A DNA stretch of 33,050 nucleotides, from the NCBI GenBank assembly GCA_016794585.1, contig JAEUJM010000035.1:1-33050 (forward strand). The letters are read 5' to 3'. Of the stretch, positions 1 through 7,293 are shown piece by piece (the stretch's first letter is position 1; the number at the start of each line of letters is the position of its first letter). Under the pieces are notes generated by a model, which did no database searches, had not been told where the DNA came from, and was given only the letters and a program-made list of their open reading frames with translations. Source of the stretch: Acidimicrobiales bacterium. Lineage in GTDB: Bacteria > Actinomycetota > Acidimicrobiia > Acidimicrobiales > DATDAH01. A program made the translations under genes and the position numbers.

Positions 1-275
1 CGTCCGGAGAACGCTCGATCGCGGCCGCCGTACCAGGTGTGGTCCGGCGAGTCCGCCACGCCGTACCAGAGCTGGTCGTCGACCCCGTCGCCGTCGAAGT
101 CGCCCACCAGTGGTCCAGGAGGCAGTTCCGGTTCGGCGGCCTCAGCCGGGGGCACCCCACCCGGTGCCGACTGCGCACGGGCCGGCGCCGGTTCCACGGT
201 CGAGGCGGCGGTGACCGACCCCAGGAGCACGAGCACGGCCGCGTACCTGCGCAGGATCCAGGGCGGACGGAGCAC
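1..275 (-). CDS. Secreted FG-GAP/VCBS-like repeat protein, N-terminal fragment
   Basis: The frame runs off the left edge, so only about 91 N-terminal residues are visible. A GTG start is followed by Arg-rich residues (LRPPWILRRYA), a hydrophobic stretch (AVLVLLGSVTAAS) and a likely signal-peptidase site near APARAQSA, so the protein is probably exported. After a Pro/Glu/Ala-rich spacer comes GDFDGDGVDDQLWYG (about residues 58-72), the Asp/Gly-rich calcium-binding loop typical of FG-GAP/VCBS repeats found in integrin-like propellers and surface proteins. No ATG lies upstream in frame, and GTG at 275 is the first start that gives a complete signal peptide. It is divergent from rpe across about 107 bases in which I see no clear promoter. 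Function cannot be given from this fragment; a secreted propeller or adhesin-type protein is the family-level expectation. Confidence 0.6.
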   Translation of the reverse strand, partial: MLRPPWILRRYAAVLVLLGSVTAASTVEPAPARAQSAPGGVPPAEAAEPELPPGPLVGDFDGDGVDDQLWYGVADSPDHTWYGGRDRAFSG

Positions 276-382
276 GGCGGCGACGGTACCAGGGGTGCCT
301 CGGAGCCGGACCGCATCGGGACTCGTCCGGTCCGGTCCCGGGACCCGCTGGCGGCCCGAACGCGCCACTAGCCTCGACGCCC

Positions 383-1066
383 ATGGCCGACGATCGCCCC
401 GTCCTCATCGCTCCGTCGGTGCTTCCCGCCGACTTCTCCCGCCTGGGCGAGGAGTGCCGGTCCCTCGAGGAAGCAGGGGTCGACCGCATCCAGTTCGACG
501 TGATGGACGGGCGCTTCGTCCCCAACCTCACCTTCGGCCCCGACGTCATCGCCTCGCTCCGCCCCCACGTCACGGTCCCCTTCGAGGCCCACCTCATGGT
601 CGAGCAGCCCGACGAGCTCGCGGCGCGCTACGTCGAAGCGGGCTGCGAGCGCCTCATCGTGCACACCGAGGCCTGCCCCCATCTCCACCGCACGCTGGGC
701 AACATCGCCGAGCTCGGCGCCAAGGCCGCGGTGGCGGTCAACCCGGCGACACCGGTCTCCGCGTTCGCCCACGTGCTCGACCTCGTCGACCTGGTGCTGG
801 TGATGACGGTGAACCCGGGATTCGGGGGCCAGTCCTACATCGCCACCATGGAGCCGAAGATCGCCGAGACCCGTCGGCTCGTGCTCGAGTCGGGCTTCGA
901 CGTGGACGTCGAGGTCGACGGCGGCATCGGGCCCTCCACGGTGGCGGCGGCGGCGGCCGCCGGTGCGAACGTCCTCGTGGCCGGCAGCGCCCTCTACCGC
1001 GACCCCGAAGGTCTGGGCCATGCGGTCGCCGACCTGCGGGCCCGCGCCGAGGCCGCCCGCGCATGA
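383..1066 (+). CDS. rpe: Ribulose-phosphate 3-epimerase
   Basis: This cytoplasmic TIM-barrel enzyme interconverts D-ribulose 5-phosphate and D-xylulose 5-phosphate in the pentose phosphate pathway. The 227-residue length is normal. Family motifs are clear: IAPSVLPADF at residues 9-18, FDVMDGRFVPNLTFGP around 38-53, HLMV at 70-73, MTVNPGFGGQSYI in the phosphate-binding region, and VEVDGGI with the second catalytic Asp. One feature is odd: the family motif is usually H-x-D-V-M-D-G with the His as a metal ligand, but here it reads Q37-F-D39-V-M-D-G, so one of the usual metal ligands is Gln. The other ligands (D39, H70 and the late Asp) are present. The stop overlaps the start of the following lipoprotein gene by 4 bases (ATGA), so the two are probably cotranscribed. 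Confidence 0.95.
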   Translation: MADDRPVLIAPSVLPADFSRLGEECRSLEEAGVDRIQFDVMDGRFVPNLTFGPDVIASLRPHVTVPFEAHLMVEQPDELAARYVEAGCERLIVHTEACPHLHRTLGNIAELGAKAAVAVNPATPVSAFAHVLDLVDLVLVMTVNPGFGGQSYIATMEPKIAETRRLVLESGFDVDVEVDGGIGPSTVAAAAAAGANVLVAGSALYRDPEGLGHAVADLRARAEAARA

Positions 1067-1608
1067 GCGCCCCCCGCCGCCGGCCGGTCGCGAGGTGTGT
1101 GCTGGCCGCCGCGGCACTGCTCCTGCTGGCCGGGGTCTCGACCGCGTGCTCGTCGGGCGACGACGAGGCGCAGCCGGACAAGGCCACCTTCTGCGCCAAG
1201 CTCACCGAGTTCAACACGGGCACCCAGGCCTTCGACCTGAACGTCGCCGACGAGGCCGAGGTCGAGCGCATCGCCCAGCTGCTCGACGACATCGAGGCGA
1301 GCGCCCCCGAGGAGATCAGCGCCGACGTCGAGGCCCGCTTCGCCTACGTCGACGACGTGATCGCCGCCTCGCAGGGCGACGAGGACGCCATCGCCCGGCT
1401 GGCGGACGCGCAACCCACCGACGAGGCGCAAGCTCGCATCGACGCGTACGCGCAGGCCGAGTGCGGGATCGTGCTCGAGCCCGTGACCTCGGCGCCGCCC
1501 ACCACGACACCAGGCGTGGTGCCTCCGCCGTCGGTGGCGACCACCGTCGCGGTCACCCCGGACACGACGGCCACCACGTCGACCCCCACGACCCTCGCCC
1601 CCGGCTGA
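1063..1608 (+). CDS. Small lipoprotein with Thr/Pro-rich tail, function unknown
   Basis: The 181-residue product starts at the ATG that overlaps the rpe stop. It begins SAPRRRPVARCVLAAAALLLLAGVSTACSSGDDE, an Arg-rich n-region, a hydrophobic core and a lipobox-like STAC, so a membrane-anchored lipoprotein outside the cytoplasm is likely. The mature part is acidic and largely helical, with two cysteines (in ATFCAKL and AECGIV) that might form a disulfide. The last 35 or so residues are a Thr/Pro/Val-rich low-complexity tail, which may be a flexible linker. I do not recognise a named family. A longer frame runs through it from position 37, but the upstream part is a shadow of rpe. Coupling to rpe is structural only and does not by itself suggest a shared role. 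Confidence 0.8.
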   Translation: MSAPRRRPVARCVLAAAALLLLAGVSTACSSGDDEAQPDKATFCAKLTEFNTGTQAFDLNVADEAEVERIAQLLDDIEASAPEEISADVEARFAYVDDVIAASQGDEDAIARLADAQPTDEAQARIDAYAQAECGIVLEPVTSAPPTTTPGVVPPPSVATTVAVTPDTTATTSTPTTLAPG

Positions 1609-1759
1609 GCCGCGGACGGCCCCGCGCCGGGCGACGGGGGCTCGGCCGGTGCCGTTGAAGCGGACGCGCGTCAGCGGCGACCGATCCCACCAGCCATGGA
1701 CAACCTGTCCGCGGTCGACCGGGCGAGCGGTCCAGCGGGGCCGGGGCCGGGGTGAGTGG

Positions 1760-2380
1760 CTACTTCTTGTCGGCGGCGGCCGCGTTGGCCGCGGACATGT
1801 CGCCGCGGTGGCCGATCACGTGATCGATGATGCCGTACTCGGCCGCCTCGGCCGCGGTGAACCAACGGTCGCGCTCGGAGTCGGCGGTGATCTGCTCGAC
1901 CGGCTGGCCGGTGTGGAAGGCGATGCGCTCGGCGAGGAGCTTCTTCGTGTACACCATCTGCTCGGCCTGGATGGCGATGTCGGCCGCCTGGCCCTGGATG
2001 CCGCCCGAGGGCTGGTGCATCATCACCCGGGCGTGGGGCAGGGCGTAGCGCTTGCCGGGGGCGCCGGCGCAGAGCAGGAACTGGCCCATCGAGGCGCCGA
2101 GGCCCATGCAGATGGTGCCGACGTCGGGCGAGATGAACTGCATGGTGTCGTAGATGGCCATGCCCGCGGTGACCGAACCCCCCGGGGAGTTGATGTAGAG
2201 CCAGACGTCCTTGTCGGGGTCCTGGCCCTCGAGGTACAGCAGCTGCGCCGTGAGGGTGTTGGCGATCGTGTCGTTGACCTCGGTGCCGAGGAACACGATC
2301 CGCTCCTTCAGGAGGCGGTTGTAGATCTCGTTGGACGGATCGAAGCCGGCCATCTGGCCGACGAGCGGTGAGGGCTGCAT
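1760..2380 (-). CDS. clpP: ATP-dependent Clp protease proteolytic subunit
   Basis: This is the serine peptidase subunit of the Clp protease, which forms tetradecameric barrels and degrades unfolded or tagged proteins with ClpX/ClpC ATPases in the cytoplasm. I start it at the ATG giving [10 protein letters not shown], 206 residues, close to the usual length of about 200. The longer frame to 2521 is rejected because its extra N-terminus is the antisense of the tRNA gene. The catalytic triad is in place: S97 in GLGASMGQ, H122 in VMMHQPSG and D171 in ERDRWF. The INSPGGSV motif (64-71) near the active site is also present. Actinobacteria often carry two clpP genes in tandem, but only one is visible here, with no clpX beside it. 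It is divergent from the tRNA-Leu gene with only about 35 bases between them. Confidence 0.95.
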   Translation of the reverse strand: MQPSPLVGQMAGFDPSNEIYNRLLKERIVFLGTEVNDTIANTLTAQLLYLEGQDPDKDVWLYINSPGGSVTAGMAIYDTMQFISPDVGTICMGLGASMGQFLLCAGAPGKRYALPHARVMMHQPSGGIQGQAADIAIQAEQMVYTKKLLAERIAFHTGQPVEQITADSERDRWFTAAEAAEYGIIDHVIGHRGDMSAANAAAADKK

Positions 2381-2415
2381 GGCGGTGGAGGATACCGGTA
2401 CCGTGCGAGTCGTCC

Positions 2416-2499
2416 GCGGGCGTGGCGGAATTGGAAGACGCGCCGGGTTTAGGTCCCGGTGGGCGAAAGCCCTTGGAGGTTCGAGTCCTCTCGCCCGCA
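2416..2499 (+). tRNA. tRNA-Leu (anticodon UAG)
   Basis: An 84-base class II tRNA. The 7-bp acceptor stem pairs GCGGGCG (2416-2422) with CGCCCGC (2492-2498), with discriminator A2499. The anticodon stem CCGGG/CCCGG encloses loop TTTAGGT, giving anticodon UAG, which reads CUA and, by wobble, other CUN leucine codons. A long variable arm (GGGCGAAAGCCC) is typical of tRNA-Leu, and the T loop is GGTTCGAGTCC. The 3' CCA is not encoded: the discriminator is followed by CG and then the ATG of the amine oxidase gene. Confidence 0.97.
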
Positions 2500-2501
2500 C
2501 G

Positions 2502-3938
2502 ATGCCGATCAGCCGCCGCACCGTCCTGAAGGGATCGGCACTCCTTGTGCTCTACGCCGCCGTCCCCGGGTGCGCCCCGGGCGGCGGCGACGAGGTCGAG
2601 GACGCCGACGGCGCGGCCGAGCAGGACGGCGGCGGGGCGACGGGCTCGGCGGTGCCCGAACCGGACGGTTGGGTGGTCACGCGCTGGCGGGCCGACCCGT
2701 TCGCCCGTGGCTCCTACTCGTTCCTCGCCGTGGACAGCTCGCCCGACGACCGCCGCGCCCTCGCCGCCCCGGTCGGCGACCGCCTGTTCTTCGCCGGCGA
2801 GGCCACGTCGGTGGCGAACCCCGCCACCGTCCACGGGGCCCTCGAGTCGGGACGAGCGGCCGCCGACGCGGTCGATTCGGTCGCCGAGGAAGGCGCCCGC
2901 ATCCTGGTGATCGGCGCGGGGATGGCGGGGCTCGGCGCCGCTCGGGCACTGGACGACCTCGGCTACGACGTCACCGTCGTCGAAGGGCGCGACCGGATGG
3001 GCGGACGGACCTTCACCGTCGACACCCTGGGGGTGCCGCTCGACCTCGGCGCCTCGTGGATCCACGGCACCGACGGCAATCCGCTCACGGCCCTCGCCGA
3101 CGAGCTGGGCGTCGAGCGCTCGGACCCGACCGACTATGACAACGAGCCCGAGTACGCCCCCGACGGCGTCGAGCTCACCGACACCCAGTACGCCACCGCC
3201 GAAGCGGCTTTCGACTCGGTGATGGAGGTCGCCGCAACCGCTGCCGAGGAACAGGCCGAGGACGGCCCCCTCGCCGACGTGGTGTGGGCGGCCGCAGCCG
3301 ATCTCGACCTCTCGGACGACGACCTCCTGGTACTGACCCACTACCTGAACACCAGCATCGAGGGTGAGTACGCCGGCGGCCTCGGCGAGCTGTCCACCTG
3401 GTGGTGGGAAGAGGGCGAGGGCTACGACGGCGGCGACGTCGTGTTCCCCGACGGCTACGTCCAGCTCGTCGACGGACTGGCCGAGGGGTTGGCGATCGAC
3501 CTCGGGGCGCCGGTCGAGGAGGTGGCGGTCGTCGACGGCGGCGTGGTGGTCACGATCGGCGACGACTCCACCTACGAGGCCGACCACGTCGTGGTCACCG
3601 TCCCCCTCGGGGTGCTCAAGGCGGGGACCATCGCCTTCGAGCCACCCCTTCCCGATGCCAAGGCCACCGCCATCGAGCGCATTGGCATGGGCCTGCTGGA
3701 CAAGACCTACCTGCGCTTCCCGGAGGTCTTCTGGGACGCCGACGCCGACCTCATCGGCTGGGTGAGCCCGGACGGCGACGGCCGCTGGGCCGAGTGGGTG
3801 AACATGGCCAAGGTCACCGGCGAGCCCATCTTGTTGGGCTTCAACGCCGCCGCCTACGCCGAGCAGGTGGAAGCCATGAGCGACGAGGAGGTCGTCGCCG
3901 ACGCCATGGCCGTCCTGCGCACCATCTACGGCCCCTGA
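2502..3938 (+). CDS. Flavin amine oxidase, apparently circularly permuted, Tat/lipoprotein-type signal
   Basis: A 478-residue FAD-dependent amine oxidase (MAO/polyamine oxidase/LSD1 superfamily) with an unusual order. Residues 1-24 are a twin-arginine signal (ISRRTVLKG) ending in a lipobox-like VPGC, then an acidic linker. Residues 51-124 match what is normally the C-terminal end of this family: [28 protein letters not shown] (92-103) and [11 protein letters not shown] (111-121). Only then, at 134-170, comes the normally N-terminal FAD site: [18 protein letters not shown]161, and RDRMGGRT. The usual middle follows, including the flavin-proximal Lys in [10 protein letters not shown], equivalent by motif to LSD1 K661. 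The protein stops at AVLRTIYGP, just where the displaced segment would normally continue. Substrate is unknown. The start is fixed by the signal peptide; no Shine-Dalgarno is possible because the tRNA ends 2 bases upstream. Confidence 0.88.
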   Translation: MPISRRTVLKGSALLVLYAAVPGCAPGGGDEVEDADGAAEQDGGGATGSAVPEPDGWVVTRWRADPFARGSYSFLAVDSSPDDRRALAAPVGDRLFFAGEATSVANPATVHGALESGRAAADAVDSVAEEGARILVIGAGMAGLGAARALDDLGYDVTVVEGRDRMGGRTFTVDTLGVPLDLGASWIHGTDGNPLTALADELGVERSDPTDYDNEPEYAPDGVELTDTQYATAEAAFDSVMEVAATAAEEQAEDGPLADVVWAAAADLDLSDDDLLVLTHYLNTSIEGEYAGGLGELSTWWWEEGEGYDGGDVVFPDGYVQLVDGLAEGLAIDLGAPVEEVAVVDGGVVVTIGDDSTYEADHVVVTVPLGVLKAGTIAFEPPLPDAKATAIERIGMGLLDKTYLRFPEVFWDADADLIGWVSPDGDGRWAEWVNMAKVTGEPILLGFNAAAYAEQVEAMSDEEVVADAMAVLRTIYGP

Positions 3939-3943
3939 CCTGC

Positions 3944-4117
3944 CCGTTCTGGACGCGGCCATCTGTCGTCACGAACGAGATTCCGCGGCCAGAACCAAGG
4001 ATCTCCGTTCTGGCCGCGGCCCCCTGTTGCCACGAACGAGATTCCGCGGCCAGAACCAAGGATCTCCGTTCTGGCCGCGGCCCCCTGTTGCCACGAACGA
4101 GATCTCGCGGCCAGAAC
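3944..4117 (+). repeat. 61-bp tandem repeat (2.8 units) with nested perfect palindromes
   Basis: Three units start at 3944, 4005 and 4066, a 61-base period; the third is cut short near 4117. Units two and three are almost identical and unit one is more diverged. Each unit carries the arm GTTCTGGCCGCGG and its complement CCGCGGCCAGAAC, so 13-bp stems with 11-base loops form at 3983-4019 and 4044-4080. The array lies between the amine oxidase stop and the start of the PLP enzyme, with both genes on the plus strand, so it may act as a terminator or mRNA-stabilising structure, although no T run follows. A 15-base sequence at its left edge (3942-3956) recurs exactly at 25991-26005. Confidence 0.85.
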
Positions 4118-4131
4118 AGGCGGTCGTTACG

Positions 4132-5139
4132 GTGCGGGCGGTGCACGTGAACGAACTGACCACGCCGGCGCTGCTGGTCGACGCCGCCGCCTTCGAGCAC
4201 AACGTGGCGACGATGGCCGCAGCCCGCCCGGGGCCGGCGCTGCGACCGCACGTGAAGGCCTTCAAGTCGACCTCGCTGGCCCGTCGCCTGCACGACGCCG
4301 GCCACCGGACGTTCTGCTGCGCCACCGTCCGGGAGTGCGAGGGCATGGCGGCGGCCGGCCTCGGCGAGGACCTGCTGTTGGCCAACGAGGTGCTCGACGC
4401 CCGGCGCCTGGGGGCGCTGGTCGCGGCCGGCACCGCCCGCATCACCGTGGCCGTGGACAGCGAGCCCACCGTGCTGGCGGCCGCGGCGGGCGGCGTGCGC
4501 GAGGTGCTCATCGACGTGAACAACGGCTTCCGCTGCGGGTGCGAGCCCGACGACGCCGGCTTCCTGGCTGACTTCGCCCGGGCGCAGGGCCTCGAGGTCC
4601 GCGGCGTCATGGGCTACGAGGGCCACGTGTCGCTCAACCCCGACCGCGCCAGCCGCATCGAGCTCCTCGAGGTGGCGATGGCCCGCCTCGCCCGTGCGTA
4701 CGCCGACGTCGGCGGCGACGTCATCTCGGGCGCCGGCACCGGCACCTACGACCTCAACACCCTCGTCACCGAGGTGCAGGCGGGCTCGTACACGCTGATG
4801 GACACCGAGTACGCCAAGCTCGGCCTCCCCTTCCGCCAGGCGCTGCACCTGTGGGCCACCGTGATCTCGGTGAACGACCGGGTGGCCATCTGCGACGCCG
4901 GCCTCAAGTCGATGGGCATGGACCACGGCGACCCGTCCATCGACGGCGCCGACGTCCTCTACTGCTCGGACGAGCACGTGGTCTTCATCCCCCACGAGGG
5001 CCACTCCTGGGACGTCGGCGACCGCGTCCGCCTCGTCCCCGCCCACGTCGACCCCACCATCGCCCTCCATGAACAGCTCTGGCTGGTCGACGGCGACGAC
5101 GTCATCGACCGCTGGCCCGTCGACCTCCGTGGTTGGTGA
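4132..5139 (+). CDS. D-threonine aldolase/D-serine dehydratase-like PLP enzyme
   Basis: A fold-type III PLP enzyme with an alanine-racemase-like N-terminal barrel and a D-serine dehydratase-like C-terminal domain, expected to cleave or dehydrate a D-3-hydroxy amino acid using PLP and a divalent metal in the cytoplasm. The start LTTPALLVDAAAFEHN and RPHVKAFKS, with the PLP lysine near residue 42, are typical. The central VLIDVNNGFRCG and MGYEGH motifs are present, and late in the protein SDEHVVF supplies the metal-site His. At about 335 residues it is a little shorter than most family members. The frame stays open leftward through the 61-bp repeats, so the start is uncertain: GTG at 4132, 4141 and 4147 are all possible, and I chose the first one outside the repeat. 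D-threonine aldolase and D-serine dehydratase cannot be told apart here. Confidence 0.82.
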   Translation: MRAVHVNELTTPALLVDAAAFEHNVATMAAARPGPALRPHVKAFKSTSLARRLHDAGHRTFCCATVRECEGMAAAGLGEDLLLANEVLDARRLGALVAAGTARITVAVDSEPTVLAAAAGGVREVLIDVNNGFRCGCEPDDAGFLADFARAQGLEVRGVMGYEGHVSLNPDRASRIELLEVAMARLARAYADVGGDVISGAGTGTYDLNTLVTEVQAGSYTLMDTEYAKLGLPFRQALHLWATVISVNDRVAICDAGLKSMGMDHGDPSIDGADVLYCSDEHVVFIPHEGHSWDVGDRVRLVPAHVDPTIALHEQLWLVDGDDVIDRWPVDLRGW

Positions 5140-5443
5140 GACTTCTGCGTCAGCGAGACGCACGGCGCCAAGTGTGAAGGGTGGGGACACGGGGTCGACT
5201 CACGTGGCCGTGGTGCTGCAAGCCGGCAGAGGTCCGGCGAGGTTGGGCCGCCGGACGTGCTCGATCTCACGCTCGGTGGCGACGGGTGCCCGATCCAGGT
5301 TCATTGGAGGAAATGACTGTCGGATTCGGGGGGCTATTTCCTCCGAATGCGTCGTTCGCCGCCAAGGAACCGGGATACGAGCACGCAGCGTGGTGCCACG
5401 AGCGACTCGGTCCAGGTGGCCGAACTCACGAGTGCGGCGACGA
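5140..5443. other. Intergenic region, 304 bases, no convincing gene
   Basis: This lies between the convergent ends of the PLP enzyme (+) and the membrane propeller gene (-). It is less GC-rich than its surroundings. A 9-bp inverted repeat, GGAGGAAAT at 5306-5314 and ATTTCCTCC at 5336-5344, encloses a 21-base loop and might be a weak bidirectional terminator, but no T run follows. The ATG at 5313 has GGAGG directly upstream but only a 2-base gap, and its frame runs into the antisense of the next gene, so I do not call it. Confidence 0.4.
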
Positions 5444-6742
5444 TCAACCACCCCGGCGAATGAGGCACGGAGTCGCTGAGGTGATCGGCACCTCGACGTC
5501 GACCGTTGGCATGGGTAGACCACCGTCAGGCGCCGCCTGCACGATCGTCTCGTCGGGCGACGGGACGGACTCCGTGCGCTCCGGGCAGGGAATCGGATCG
5601 GCGGCGGCAAGCTGCGGACCGTCGCTGCGCTCCACCGCGAGCGGTCCGCCACCGATGATCGACTGGGTGTGGACCACCAGTCCCGACGGCGTCCCCATTC
5701 GGTATCCGTAGACGGCGCCGTCGCCGAGCGCAAAGACCCAGGAGCCGTCGTCGGTCCAAGCGAGACCAGTGGCATCGAACCCCGGCCCACCGGGGATCGA
5801 TCGCCAGTGCCCCGTGTGGGCGTCGACGAGAACCAGAGCCCACTCGGAGTCCTCCTCCGAGCGAGACCACACGGCGACGGTCTGCTCATCCGGTGAAACC
5901 GCAACCGCCCAAGCGAAGAGATCGGGGTCGATGTCCACTGATCCCCCATCAGGGACGACGGCGATGGATGAGGGCCAGCCGGTCACGAGCGTCGACCCTC
6001 GAGCTGCCATGGTCTCCGCATCGGGAAGGTCCACGAGATCCCCGCTCACCGGACTCCAGTATTGGGGCCCGGGACCATCCGCAAAGGGCCCGGGCAGGGC
6101 AAGGCCCTCGGCTACGCCTACGTTCGGAGACACGGTGCCCGAGCTACTCGCCTGGGGTACTTGGGTGGAAGGCACCGTCGTCACCCCGTCAACCGTCACT
6201 TCGGACACGGTGTTGTCCTGCTGCACCAGCCACAGGCGATCGGGGTTGCCGGACGCGAGGTAGTAGTACGACGGCGCAACCAGACGCGGAGCGCCTTCGA
6301 GGTCGAGGGGCATTGCGATCGGACCGTCGTCACCCTGGTAGACGACCTCGTCCCCGATCTGATCGATCGACTGGAGGAAGATCTCCCGAGGCCGAACTGC
6401 GATGTCGTCGTACTGCCGCGCCATACCGGTGTCGAGGTCGAGCGCAACGAGCGAACCGAAGCCCGTGTTGATGATGAGTGTCGTGTCGGTGGGCTCGCCG
6501 AAGAGGTAACCGGTCCCCGGGCCGGTGTCGACCGGCCCGCTGTCCTCGTTCCCGCCGCGCAACGCCACGGCCACCACCAGTACGAACACGGCGGCGACGC
6601 CGACCAGTACGACGCGGACCGGCCAGCGCCGACCGGCGTGCACCTCGGCGTTCGACCCGACGCGAGCCGCCCGGAGCACAGCGTCGGCACCTCGAGGCGT
6701 GCCCCGCTCGGCGAGCCGCTCGAAGGTTCGCGTCGCGCTCAT
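5444..6742 (-). CDS. Single-pass membrane protein with propeller-like extracytoplasmic domain, possible anti-sigma partner
   Basis: A 432-residue protein whose ATG overlaps the stop of the ECF sigma gene (ATGA), so the two are translationally coupled. Residues 1-40 are a charged cytoplasmic segment (FERLAERGTPRGADAVLRAARV) of the short type often found on membrane proteins beside ECF sigma factors. One transmembrane helix follows (VRVVLVGVAAVFVLVVAVAL, about 42-61). The rest is extracytoplasmic and beta-rich, with repeated blade-like segments such as IAVSPDEQTVAVW, GLAWTDDGSWVFALGDG and LWLVQQDNTV, suggesting a beta-propeller. By position it may sense an external condition and control the sigma factor. 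There is no recognisable zinc-binding anti-sigma motif (HxxxCxxC), so the anti-sigma role is an inference only. Confidence 0.7.
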   Translation of the reverse strand: MSATRTFERLAERGTPRGADAVLRAARVGSNAEVHAGRRWPVRVVLVGVAAVFVLVVAVALRGGNEDSGPVDTGPGTGYLFGEPTDTTLIINTGFGSLVALDLDTGMARQYDDIAVRPREIFLQSIDQIGDEVVYQGDDGPIAMPLDLEGAPRLVAPSYYYLASGNPDRLWLVQQDNTVSEVTVDGVTTVPSTQVPQASSSGTVSPNVGVAEGLALPGPFADGPGPQYWSPVSGDLVDLPDAETMAARGSTLVTGWPSSIAVVPDGGSVDIDPDLFAWAVAVSPDEQTVAVWSRSEEDSEWALVLVDAHTGHWRSIPGGPGFDATGLAWTDDGSWVFALGDGAVYGYRMGTPSGLVVHTQSIIGGGPLAVERSDGPQLAAADPIPCPERTESVPSPDETIVQAAPDGGLPMPTVDVEVPITSATPCLIRRGG

Positions 6743-7200
6743 GTCTCGTCTCCCGCCGCCACTCGCAGGCGTCGACGAGCTCGGGTCGAGCGCTGGCGCG
6801 CCGCCGCCGGGGTGCAGCCCAGGGCAGACGCCACCTCCTCGAAGGGCAACCCCTCGACGAACGCGAGGAAGAGCACGGCCCGGTCGCCTGGATCAAGAGA
6901 CAGCAGGATCGAGAGGTCGGACGGGTACGGGTCGGCGTCGCCCACCTCCGCGGCGCCGTGGCGTGCCGCTGCTGAGCGCCACCGAGCGAAGCTGCGGCGA
7001 CGGTCCTTGGCCAAGTTGAGGATCGTGCGGCGTAGATAGGCCGCCGGCTGGTCGAGTGAGGTCAGAGGCCCGCGGCTCAATGCCCGGGCCACCGCATCCT
7101 GCACGAGGTCGTCCGGGTCGACCTCGTAGGGGCCGACGACCGCGGCGAAACGGCGCAGCGAGGGGTAGAGCGTGCGGAACAACTCGTCCTCCTCGTCCAC
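6739..7200 (-). CDS. ECF (sigma-70 family) RNA polymerase sigma factor
   Basis: A 153-residue extracytoplasmic-function sigma factor made of regions 2 and 4 only. Region 2 is FRTLYPSLRRFAAVVGPYEVDPDDLVQDAVARAL with the DLVQD core motif, followed by the 2.4-like AAYLRRTILNLAKDRRR. Region 4 is LSLDPGDRAVLFLAFVEGLPFEEVASALGCTPAAARQRSTRARRRL, with the HTH that reads the -35 element. It starts at GTG 7200, preceded by GGAGCGGGAG. The gene is followed, with a 4-base overlap, by the membrane propeller protein. Its own upstream region carries TGTCACA-N16-CGTC, which suggests autoregulation. It lacks the long C-terminal SnoaL-like domain of ECF41 factors even though the promoter resembles theirs. Confidence 0.9.
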   Translation of the reverse strand: MDEEDELFRTLYPSLRRFAAVVGPYEVDPDDLVQDAVARALSRGPLTSLDQPAAYLRRTILNLAKDRRRSFARWRSAAARHGAAEVGDADPYPSDLSILLSLDPGDRAVLFLAFVEGLPFEEVASALGCTPAAARQRSTRARRRLRVAAGDET

Positions 7201-7237
7201 CGCTCTCCCGCTCCAGTTCTGACCCGGTCGTGCTCTA

Positions 7238-7264
7238 GACGCCGTTCACCTCACTCCTGTGACA
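7238..7264 (-). promoter_or_regulatory. ECF41-type promoter upstream of the sigma operon
   Basis: Read on the minus strand, TGTCACA (7264-7258) is followed by a 16-base spacer and CGTC (7241-7238), 37 bases before the sigma gene start. This is the arrangement published for ECF41-group sigma factors (TGTCACA at -35, CGTC at -10). It most likely drives the sigma and membrane-protein pair; autoregulation is an inference. Confidence 0.6.
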
Positions 7265-7293
7265 AGAAACTGTGAGAAGAAACAAGATCTCCT

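Noticed and set aside
37..1608. One 523-residue reading frame through rpe into the lipoprotein
   Set aside because: Only the last part, from ATG 1063, has protein-like features; the rest is a shadow of rpe and the FG-GAP gene.
1671..3962. 763-residue minus-strand frame
   Set aside because: It is antisense to clpP, tRNA and the amine oxidase, with Gly/His/Arg-rich composition and no family motif. High GC leaves such frames open.
3944..4117. CRISPR array
   Set aside because: The repeats are directly adjacent with no variable spacers, and no cas gene is nearby.
5313..5711. Small plus-strand ORF with GGAGG before its ATG
   Set aside because: The gap to the ATG is only 2 bases and the frame runs far into the antisense of the membrane protein gene.
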